Source: Halorientalis sp. (lineage in GTDB: Archaea > Halobacteriota > Halobacteria > Halobacteriales > Haloarculaceae). Taken from it: a stretch of 61,928 nt of DNA. Location of the stretch: contig NZ_JAQCNH010000091.1 in NCBI RefSeq assembly GCF_028275115.1, positions 1 to 61,928 of the forward strand, given 5' to 3'. Position 1 is the first letter of the stretch; every line of letters begins with the position of its first letter. Positions 55,528-61,928 of the stretch are shown here, in pieces. Made by a program: the position numbers and the translations under genes. A model generated the notes under the pieces. It ran no database searches. It saw nothing but the letters and a program-made list of their open reading frames with translations, and was not told the origin of the DNA.

Positions 55528-56565
55528 ATGACAGTCCGCGTAGGCGTCCTCGGTGCGACCGGTGCCGTCGGACAGCGACTCATCCAGCAACTTGACCCGC
55601 ATCCAGACTTCGAGTTGGCCGCGCTGACCGCCAGCGAAGCGAGTGCGGGCAAGTCCTACCGCGAGGCCGCGAAGTGGCGGGTCGACAGCCCCATCCCGGC
55701 AGACGTGGCCGAGGAGACGGTCGTCGCGACCGACCCCGACGAGATTCCGAGCGACGTCGACCTTCTTTTCTCCTCGCTACCATCGAGCGTCGGCGAGCAG
55801 GTCGAACCCGAGTTCGTCGAACAGGGCTACGTCATGTCCTCGAACTCGTCGAACTTCCGGACCGACGCCGACATTCCGCTCACCATCCCCGAAGTCAACG
55901 CCGACCACCTGGGACTCATCGAGGTCCAGCGCGACGAGCGCGGCTGGGACGGGGCCCTGGTGAAGAACCCGAACTGCTCGACGATCACGATGGTCCCGCC
56001 ACTGGCCGCGCTCGACGAGGCGTTCGACCTGACAGACGTGCGCGTCTCGACCCTGCAGGCCGTCTCAGGCGCGGGCTACTCCGGCGTCACTTCCATGGAG
56101 ATTATCGACAACGCCATTCCGCACATCGGTGGCGAGGAGACGAAGATGGAGACCGAGAGCCGGAAGTTGCTCGGCGAGTTCGACGGCGCCGAGGTGGAGT
56201 GGAACGACGCCGAGGTCGCCGCCTCGTGTAACCGTATCCCGACGCTGGACGGCCACCTCGAGAACGTCTGGGCCGATACCGCCGCGGACGTGACCGTTGA
56301 GGACGCCGCCGCCGCCCTGCGCGAGTACCCCAGCATCGACCTGCCGTCCTCGCCCGACCAGCTCATCGAGTTGTTCAGGGAACCCGACCGCCCCCAGCCT
56401 CGTCTCGACCGGAATCAGGCAAACGGCATGGGCATCGCGGTCGGCGGCCTCCAAGAGACAGCAGACGGTCTCCAGTTCAACTGTCTCGCCCACAATACCA
56501 TCCGTGGCGCGGCCGGCGCGTCCGTGCTGAACGGCGAACTGTTGCTAGAAGAAGGCTACCTGTAG
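55528..56565 (+). CDS. asd: Aspartate-semialdehyde dehydrogenase
   Basis: This 345-aa enzyme makes aspartate semialdehyde, precursor of Lys, Thr, Met and Ile. NADP-binding GATGAVGQRLIQ lies at residues 8-19, nucleophile Cys150 in KNPNCSTITM, and the substrate segment QAVSGAGYSGV follows. The archaeal-type insert (AALREYPSIDLPS) is present. Length is normal. It is transcribed on its own, as far as seen. Confidence 0.95.
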   Translation: MTVRVGVLGATGAVGQRLIQQLDPHPDFELAALTASEASAGKSYREAAKWRVDSPIPADVAEETVVATDPDEIPSDVDLLFSSLPSSVGEQVEPEFVEQGYVMSSNSSNFRTDADIPLTIPEVNADHLGLIEVQRDERGWDGALVKNPNCSTITMVPPLAALDEAFDLTDVRVSTLQAVSGAGYSGVTSMEIIDNAIPHIGGEETKMETESRKLLGEFDGAEVEWNDAEVAASCNRIPTLDGHLENVWADTAADVTVEDAAAALREYPSIDLPSSPDQLIELFREPDRPQPRLDRNQANGMGIAVGGLQETADGLQFNCLAHNTIRGAAGASVLNGELLLEEGYL

Positions 56566-56854
56566 GACCCGTTAGGTCGGGCAGTCGCCACTGGCGACCC
56601 GACTGCTCAGGGGCGGTGAAGTCGCTCGAAAGGGGTGAACCGCCGTTCGTGATTACGAGGGTGCTCCGCTCTCTCGGACGGCACGAGGGGCCGCCGGTTG
56701 TTCACATCGAAAAACGTCGGGAAAGACCGCCGCCCGCGCGGCACTGCCGTGCTCATGGGCGCTGTGCTGGTGAGACCGCACCGCAGGCATACTCGGACTG
56801 CGAACCGTTCTGTGACCGCAAAATCGCTCCGTGACGGTACTACTCCCGTCTCAC

Positions 56855-57805
56855 TCAGTCTGCTGCCGTCTCGCTATCGCTCTCGAGTCTGACGAGTTCG
56901 TCGACCGGCGGAATCTCGGCGTCCTGCTCGGTGAGAATCTCGACGCGGCGAGTGAGTTTGTCCCGTGAGTACTCGATAATCGGAATCGGGTTCGTCGCAC
57001 CCCCTCGCGAGGAGTGTCGCACGACCCCGGCGACCAGCGGCATCAACTCCTGGAGCGTGTTCTGGACGATCTCGGGGTCGACGCCCGCATCGTGGATGAG
57101 CGTCCGGACTTCCTGCATCCCGAAACCGACGTGGCGTCCCTCGTCACTCCGAATCCGGGTGATTCCTTCGACGAGACCCTCCATGTGTGGGAACTCCCGG
57201 GTCGCCACCTCGTCGGACCCCTGATCTGAGAAGGCCGACTGGATACCGTAGTAGCCGGTCTGTGCCAGTACCGACTCGACGACGAGGTGGTAGTGGCAGT
57301 AGGCCTTTGCGCGGTTCTCGGGTGTGTCCTCGTCGAGCAACCGCTCCATAGCTGCCTCGTTCCGGTCGAACAGCTCCACGTAGTCGTCGTTGAAGAACTG
57401 CTGGTCGGTCGGCCTAGTCACCTCGAAGCCCAGTTCCTCCTCGACGGGGTTGACGACCTCCCGCCAGTAGCGGTCGAAAAACTGCGTGTGTTTGGCCTCC
57501 TCGTAGATCTGACTGGAGACGAACATCTGCTTGTTGATGTCCTCGAGAACCATTCCCAGAGGCATGAGGTCCTCCGTGACGGCCTCCTCGCCGGCTCCGA
57601 ACAGCGCCAGCGTCGTTCTGAGTCCCTCGAACTCCTCTTGTGTGGGCTCGTCTTCGACGAACTTCCGGCGGTCAGCCTCGATGGCTTCCTGCGGAATATC
57701 GTCGTACGGGTCCCAGTGGCGGTAGACGGCGTTTTTGAAGTAGCCTTGGGCGAACGAGTCCGGGTCGAGTCGCATGTCACGGCTGGTGTCCTCTACCTGT
57801 GTCAT
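56855..57805 (-). CDS. R2-like ligand-binding oxidase (R2lox-type ferritin-like protein)
   Basis: This 316-aa helical protein has the di-metal ligands in GEEAVTEDL, EEAKHTQFF, HLVVESVLAQTG and RSDEGRHVGF. The residues that form the Val-Tyr ether crosslink in R2lox are conserved in position: Val three after the first Glu ligand (EEAV) and Tyr five before the third (YHLVVE). So it fits R2lox better than a ribonucleotide reductase beta chain, although annotation pipelines often use that name. R2lox proteins bind a fatty-acid-like ligand; the reaction is unknown. An HTH_10 regulator gene lies just upstream. Confidence 0.82.
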   Translation of the reverse strand: MTQVEDTSRDMRLDPDSFAQGYFKNAVYRHWDPYDDIPQEAIEADRRKFVEDEPTQEEFEGLRTTLALFGAGEEAVTEDLMPLGMVLEDINKQMFVSSQIYEEAKHTQFFDRYWREVVNPVEEELGFEVTRPTDQQFFNDDYVELFDRNEAAMERLLDEDTPENRAKAYCHYHLVVESVLAQTGYYGIQSAFSDQGSDEVATREFPHMEGLVEGITRIRSDEGRHVGFGMQEVRTLIHDAGVDPEIVQNTLQELMPLVAGVVRHSSRGGATNPIPIIEYSRDKLTRRVEILTEQDAEIPPVDELVRLESDSETAAD

Positions 57806-57830
57806 GACTTCACACGCCTTATCTGCGACC

Positions 57831-57840
57831 CTAATAAATC
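57831..57840 (-). promoter_or_regulatory. TATA-like box of the R2lox gene
   Basis: On the minus strand GATTTATTAG is centred about 30 nt before the start codon, so R2lox can be transcribed apart from the regulator gene upstream of it. Confidence 0.55.
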
Positions 57841-57865
57841 ACCTTCGCCTCATCATAGGGGTACT

Positions 57866-58573
57866 TTATGAACTACCCAGTGGCCGCATCGACTCTCGGG
57901 CGGTGGTCTCGTAACCGGCGGGGACGATTTCGGTCACGAACTGGCTCTCGATGGCCTGTAGATGTTCCGCGACGGTCCCGGCCGAACAATCGAGTTCGGC
58001 AGCGATTTCCTCGCAGGTCACCTCGCGCGGAATCTCGTAGTATCCCTTCTCGACAGCCTTCCGAACGACCTCCCGCTTGCGTTCGGTGAGGCCCGAAAAC
58101 AGCGTCTTGCTTTCCGGGTCGTACGTCCCGATTCGGAGCAGGTCGACGGAGACACCCGCCGGAATCACGTCGATCATCTCCCGGAGGGCCGTCTCCTCCG
58201 CGATCAGCGTGAGCTTGAGGCTCGACTGTGCAGGGTCGACGAACTCGAGCGGGTACTCCGGCAGCACCGCGAACTCCTCAAGCAGGGTCAGCAGTGAGTC
58301 CACCAGCTCGGTCGGATGAAAGTGACACCGGAGCAACTTCCCGTCGTTCGTGTCAGTAAGCTGGTAATCTATCATGTCCTCCCCGGTTTCGGCGAGTGCG
58401 TCCAACACGTTCTCGGTCGGTCCGTTCAACTCGTTGAGTAACACTACTGTGCCGTCCGCCAGGAGCGTGATGTTTCGAATCGCGACCATCGTTACGTCGT
58501 GGTCGCGGAATGCATCCTCCTTCGGATGAAACCACCCCCGGTCGGGCGTCAGCACAAACGTCCCATACCTCAT
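57866..58573 (-). CDS. HTH_10 (Bat-like) transcriptional regulator
   Basis: This 235-aa protein has an N-terminal sensor-like domain with no recognised cofactor site (about 1-170) and a C-terminal HTH_10 domain: LTERKREVVRKAVEKGYYEI, then VTCEEIAAELDCSAGTVAEHL. This is the DNA-binding end of bacterioopsin-activator-type regulators. It lies 60 bp upstream of the R2lox gene in the same direction, so R2lox is a likely target. Confidence 0.88.
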   Translation of the reverse strand: MRYGTFVLTPDRGWFHPKEDAFRDHDVTMVAIRNITLLADGTVVLLNELNGPTENVLDALAETGEDMIDYQLTDTNDGKLLRCHFHPTELVDSLLTLLEEFAVLPEYPLEFVDPAQSSLKLTLIAEETALREMIDVIPAGVSVDLLRIGTYDPESKTLFSGLTERKREVVRKAVEKGYYEIPREVTCEEIAAELDCSAGTVAEHLQAIESQFVTEIVPAGYETTARESMRPLGSS

Positions 58574-58640
58574 GTTCTATTAGGTGAAATCCTGGATGAT
58601 AATGGTTCGCATTGACAGCCGCCCGTTTCGATTCACCCAG

Positions 58641-58647
58641 TTTAAAC
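58641..58647 (+). promoter_or_regulatory. TATA-like box of the VOC gene
   Basis: TTTAAAC is centred about 30 nt before the start codon at 58674. Confidence 0.45.
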
Positions 58648-58673
58648 AGGCATCGCGGTAAGGCCCGAATGCA

Positions 58674-59042
58674 ATGGATATCCTGCACGCCTGCATGAAC
58701 GTCTCCGATGCGGACGAGCTGGCCGATTGGTACGCCGACAACCTCGACTTCGAGCGGTCCTGGGAGTTCACGAGCGAGGACGGCACGACCCGCAACGTCT
58801 ACGTCGCCGACGACAGCGGCGTGGAAGTCCAGCTCTCGGACACCGAGGGCGAGGACGAGTTTGACTTCGGCGACGGTTGGGACCACCTCGCCGTCGAAGT
58901 CGATGACGTGGACGCGGCCTTCGAGGAGGTCGAACACCACGGCGTCGTCCAGGAACCGAGCGACCAACCCGCGGCGGGCGCCCGGACCGCGTTCGTCGAG
59001 GACCCCGACGGTCACGTCGTGGAACTCATCCAGCCTCTCTGA
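58674..59042 (+). CDS. VOC-family (glyoxalase-like) protein
   Basis: This 122-aa protein starts MDILHACMNVSDADELADWY. Two beta-alpha-beta-beta-beta modules are visible, with metal-ligand candidates His5, Glu61 (VEVQL), His81 (WDHLAVEV) and Glu near the end (GHVVELIQPL). It resembles lactoylglutathione lyase and related enzymes. Haloarchaea lack glutathione, so the substrate is another thiol or aldehyde compound. Divergent from the HTH_10 gene. Confidence 0.85.
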   Translation: MDILHACMNVSDADELADWYADNLDFERSWEFTSEDGTTRNVYVADDSGVEVQLSDTEGEDEFDFGDGWDHLAVEVDDVDAAFEEVEHHGVVQEPSDQPAAGARTAFVEDPDGHVVELIQPL

Positions 59043-59459
59043 CGCGTCGCTTCGAGAGACGCGTCGACGGCGAGCCCCGGTCGCAAAGATGTCGTCCGGA
59101 AACTTCTCCGACGCTCACACCGGACGACTCGCGTCGCTCGTCCCACGAACTCCGTTTCATTCCTCCGCGGGAACACCTCACGTCCGGCGTCGTGGTGAGT
59201 GACCGCCGGGAACGAGCATCTCTCGGCTCGAATCGTCCGGTCGGCACATACTCTCGGTGGCGGTCCTGGCGGTCAAAAGTCTGTGGGCGAGGGCGCCACT
59301 GCGCGACGTGACGGCTGGCCGGAACGGCCCGAACCCCGGCCGACGAGGCCGAGAGTCCCAACCCGCTTACGCCTTGTAGTATACGAACGCAGTAAATTGA
59401 ACAAAACTGAACGAACGGTCGTCACGTTTGAGTGGGCTCCCCTCTGATACCGGAGATAT
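59043..59459. other. Intergenic region with a stop-proximal hairpin
   Basis: GACGCGTC occurs twice (59041-59048 and 59058-59065) right after the VOC stop, forming an 8-bp stem with a 9-nt loop, possibly a termination signal. The rest holds no gene. From about 59375 the sequence turns AT-rich ahead of the next gene. Confidence 0.5.
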
Positions 59460-60041
59460 ATGTGGGGAGACTGCGTCGTGCTCGTCGCTGCGGGAGACGA
59501 GTCGCAACGGCGAACCTATCGGGAGTGGCTCGGCGAGGAGTATCACGTTCGGACCGCCGCGGACAGGGCTGGCGTCCGCGAGACGGTCGGGAGCTTGGTC
59601 GAGGTAGTCCTCGCGGGCAGGGGGTTGCTCGAACACGAGGGGCTCGGTGTGGGCACACTCCGGGAGGCGACGGACGGCTGTCAGGTCGTCCGCCTCGGGG
59701 CCGACGAAACTCCGACCGAGGCCGACGTGACGATGGCCGACCCCACCCCCGAGCGTCTCGTCAGAACGACACAGCGGCTGTTGATCGAGGCGGCGTGTAC
59801 GCGAATCCTCGCGAAATCGGTGACGCTCGCCGAGCGAAAAGCTCGGCTGGAGCAGGAACTCGACGTGGCCTCCCAGCACGCCGTCGAAGAGCATCGGGTG
59901 GCGCGTGAGCGGTTCGAGGCATGCAGCCAGCGGCTGAACGACCTCGTACAGCGGGCCGAGTTCGAGTGGCCGGCGCTGTTCGACGGTGACGTCCTCGGCG
60001 ACAGCGCCGGCGACCCGACGGTCGGTCGCGACGTCGAATGA
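59460..60041 (+). CDS. HalX-family protein with an inactive receiver domain
   Basis: This 193-aa protein aligns by eye with the HalX regulator at 4342. The receiver fold is kept (VVLVAAGDESQRRTYREWLG), but the acidic pocket is AAGD instead of VDD and the phospho-acceptor Asp is replaced by Gly53 (VVLAGRGLL against VVLLDRRMP). The Lys position is also lost. The helical HalX part (SVTLAERKARLEQEL) is intact. It is probably a phosphorylation-independent partner. Confidence 0.75.
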   Translation: MWGDCVVLVAAGDESQRRTYREWLGEEYHVRTAADRAGVRETVGSLVEVVLAGRGLLEHEGLGVGTLREATDGCQVVRLGADETPTEADVTMADPTPERLVRTTQRLLIEAACTRILAKSVTLAERKARLEQELDVASQHAVEEHRVARERFEACSQRLNDLVQRAEFEWPALFDGDVLGDSAGDPTVGRDVE

Positions 60042-60045
60042 ACGG

Positions 60046-60053
60046 CATTTAAC
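60046..60053 (+). promoter_or_regulatory. TATA-like box of the flavoprotein gene
   Basis: CATTTAAC is centred about 28 nt before the start codon at 60078, the leaderless spacing. Confidence 0.5.
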
Positions 60054-60077
60054 TCCCTTCAGCGCGGGCTACTGGGT

Positions 60078-61442
60078 ATGCAACAGGTGGACGTGGCAGT
60101 CGTCGGCGGGGGGCCCGCGGGGTCGTCGGCCGCGTATGAAGCCGCGGTGCAGGGCGCCGAGACGGTCGTCGTCGAGAAGGGGGTTCCGCGCGCGGACCGC
60201 GAGGGGTTGGGTCCAGACTCGACAGACGCCGCAGGGATGCTCGACTACTGGGTCGACATCATGGACTTCCGACCCGAGGAAATTCCCGACGACGTCATCC
60301 TCAGCGACCTCGACGGGGCTTCGTTCATTGGTCCCAGCGAATCGGTGACGATTCGCGACACGGGCGTCGACGCGACTTACCCGGAGTTCGGCTTCGCCTT
60401 CCACCGCGCTCGGTTCGACGACTGGCTCCGCGAGCGGGCCGAGTCTGCCGGCGCGACCTACCGAATCGGCACGTCCGTCTCGGACGTGACTACCGACATG
60501 ACCGGCGGTCACAGCCACGAGGTCGACCTCTCGGACGGCGAGACGGTGGAGGCGCGCTACCTGGTCCTCGCGGACGGTCCCCAGCGAACGGTCACAACAG
60601 ATGCGGTCGACCAGTTCCTCCCACACGACCACAGCATCACCGACTACCTCGACTCGAACATCGCGAACCACATCGCCTACCAGGAACACCGCAGAGTACC
60701 GTCGGAACTGTTCGACGAGGGCCTGTTGAAGTTCTGGTGGGGCGTCATGCCAGGCCACACGGCCTATCCGTGGGTCTTCCCGAACGACGACAGCGTCGCC
60801 CGCATCGGGCTGACGATGCCCATTGGGATGGACCTCGCGGACGTCGACAATCCACAGGACTACGCCCTCCTCGACTCCGACGACGAGCAGGTCCCGCCGG
60901 GTCGGGAGTACGTTCGCCGCCTGCTGGAACGGGAGTACCCCGAGTACGATATCGCGGACGACTTTCCGCTGGTCGAGGACCGGGGCAAGCGCAAGGGTAC
61001 CGAGGCCTACCCCATCTCCTCGACTCGGCCGATAGAATCGCCGACCGAAGCCGGCGTCGCCGTCGTCGGTGGTGCGATGGGCGCAACCTCCGCGTTCCAC
61101 GAGGGTGGTGACCACGTCGCCGTCCGGACGGGAAAGGTCGCCGGCCGGCTCGCCGGCCGGGGTCGCCTCGACCGCTACAACGACGAGTGGAAGCGCGCTA
61201 TCGGCGAGGAAGTTCGCCGCAACGTCGCGCTGGCCGACATGGTCCGCGGCTGGGAACCCAGCAGCTGGGACGACACCTTCCGGCTGGTCGACAACATGAT
61301 GAACCGCGGCGAGTACTCGCTGACACAGGCCCTCGGGTCGGGGCTGAGTGGCATCCGACTGGTCGCGGAGTACAAACTCCGGAAGCTGAGCCTCGGCTCC
61401 GGCCGGTACGTCCAGTTGCGTCAGGACGACTACCTCTTCTAG
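60078..61442 (+). CDS. Geranylgeranyl-reductase-family FAD-dependent oxidoreductase
   Basis: This 454-aa flavoprotein has the dinucleotide motif VAVVGGGPAGSSAAYEAA at the N-terminus, the second FAD segment VVGGAMGATSAFHEGGDH near residue 330, and the family start for substrate binding (VVVEKGVP). In archaea, relatives saturate the isoprenoid chains of membrane lipids; others act on menaquinone. The segment FWWGVMPGHTAYPWVFP is the family's active-site loop. Which substrate is used cannot be read. Confidence 0.85.
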   Translation: MQQVDVAVVGGGPAGSSAAYEAAVQGAETVVVEKGVPRADREGLGPDSTDAAGMLDYWVDIMDFRPEEIPDDVILSDLDGASFIGPSESVTIRDTGVDATYPEFGFAFHRARFDDWLRERAESAGATYRIGTSVSDVTTDMTGGHSHEVDLSDGETVEARYLVLADGPQRTVTTDAVDQFLPHDHSITDYLDSNIANHIAYQEHRRVPSELFDEGLLKFWWGVMPGHTAYPWVFPNDDSVARIGLTMPIGMDLADVDNPQDYALLDSDDEQVPPGREYVRRLLEREYPEYDIADDFPLVEDRGKRKGTEAYPISSTRPIESPTEAGVAVVGGAMGATSAFHEGGDHVAVRTGKVAGRLAGRGRLDRYNDEWKRAIGEEVRRNVALADMVRGWEPSSWDDTFRLVDNMMNRGEYSLTQALGSGLSGIRLVAEYKLRKLSLGSGRYVQLRQDDYLF

Positions 61443-61928
61443 CGCGACAGCCTCTTACCGGACGGTGGTCTATCTTCGCCTGCGTGCCTTTAGTCCCCGC
61501 CCGAGCACACCCGTCAGGGCGCAATGACCGCGCGGAGAACCCGGGCACGCGACAGTCGACTGGCGGCCACAAGTCGCCTCGCGGTTCGGAGGCTCTGACG
61601 AGACTCCCACTCGACGGCTAGCGCCGTCTCGCGTATTCGGCGGTTCCTCCCGGAACCGCCCACCCGGCACGAGGGTTTCCCGACTGACAGGGCACACCGC
61701 CCCGGATGATGTCGGTCGTTAGTGTTCCGGGTGTACATTTCTAGAAGTCACACATATTATTCTCAGATGATTTATAGCGACCGCGTTCCCTTGTGTGGCG
61801 TGTTCAACGTTCATTACGTTTGGATTGCTGAATAGAGGGCGCGTATACAGCATTGCGATACCCTCTCAACGGATATCCTCGCCGGATAAATGGCGCCGTT
61901 CAGAATCCGCGCTCTCTAAACGCTTCCT
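61443..61928. other. Right-edge intergenic region
   Basis: There is no convincing gene here. The segment 61735-61860 is AT-rich with several TATA-like stretches (CATATTATT, GATTTATAG) and probably holds the promoter of a gene beyond the window. Confidence 0.4.

Noticed and set aside
61134..61163. Repeated GCCGGC-type units resembling a hairpin
   Set aside because: It lies within the flavoprotein coding sequence (AGRLAGRGRL) and follows from the codons.

Overview
This window comes from a halophilic archaeon (class Halobacteria). The proteins are strongly acidic and the DNA is GC-rich. The gene set is typical: Lsm followed by L37e, CDC48, archaeal primase small subunit followed by GINS, CofD for coenzyme F420, S17e, archease and RtcB, HalX-type response regulators, HTH_10 regulators and Tat lipoproteins. 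Many transcripts look leaderless, with an AT-rich TATA-like box about 27-30 nt before the start codon. The genus cannot be fixed from sequence reading alone; the polyhydroxyalkanoate mobilisation pair would fit several PHA-accumulating genera.

Layout. 1-9.5 kb: a mobile-element-like right end at the edge, lsm-rpl37e-purF, a DUF420 membrane protein, an HtrA-like Tat lipoprotein, a HalX response regulator, tRNA-Leu(GAG), MBF1, acyl-CoA dehydrogenase, a HAD hydrolase and panB. 9.5-16.2 kb: a 7TM histidine kinase, an alpha/beta hydrolase, a two-gene cdc48 operon with a palindrome on its start site, and an RDD protein. 16.4-23 kb: a dead receiver-domain gene, a MacB-like ABC exporter, a LolA-like lipoprotein-sorting protein, and a second ABC exporter. 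23.7-31.2 kb: a possible tnpB relic, the priS-GINS replication operon, an acetyltransferase, then archease, a DoxX-like membrane protein and an intein-split rtcB. 31.6-38 kb: small housekeeping and zinc-ribbon genes, an eIF2B/R15P-isomerase-family protein, MscS, a universal stress protein, a 5'-nucleotidase and two small conserved proteins. 38-42.8 kb is a decay zone: a broken aminotransferase, a broken TauE/SafE permease and a broken nucleoside phosphorylase surround an intact DUF3179 lipoprotein and membrane protein pair. 43-50.9 kb: a bdhA-patatin pair (PHA mobilisation), another mobile-element end, small membrane proteins, a ZIP transporter and a frameshifted CNNM/CBS transporter. 51.4-61.4 kb: the tightly overlapping cofD-dus-citG-like-DUF447 operon, S17e, asd, an HTH_10 regulator and an R2lox-type oxidase, a VOC protein, a HalX protein with a dead receiver, and a geranylgeranyl-reductase-like flavoprotein.

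The most notable points are: an intein inserted exactly before the catalytic Cys of RtcB with Ser instead of His before its terminal Asn; a palindrome lying on the cdc48 operon start; a 44-codon mini-ORF coupled by TAATG to archease; several degenerating genes in the 16 kb and 38-43 kb zones; a C6/C7 frameshift in a CNNM protein; and three IS200/IS605-like ends without an intact transposase in the window. No complete new defence or CRISPR system is visible.
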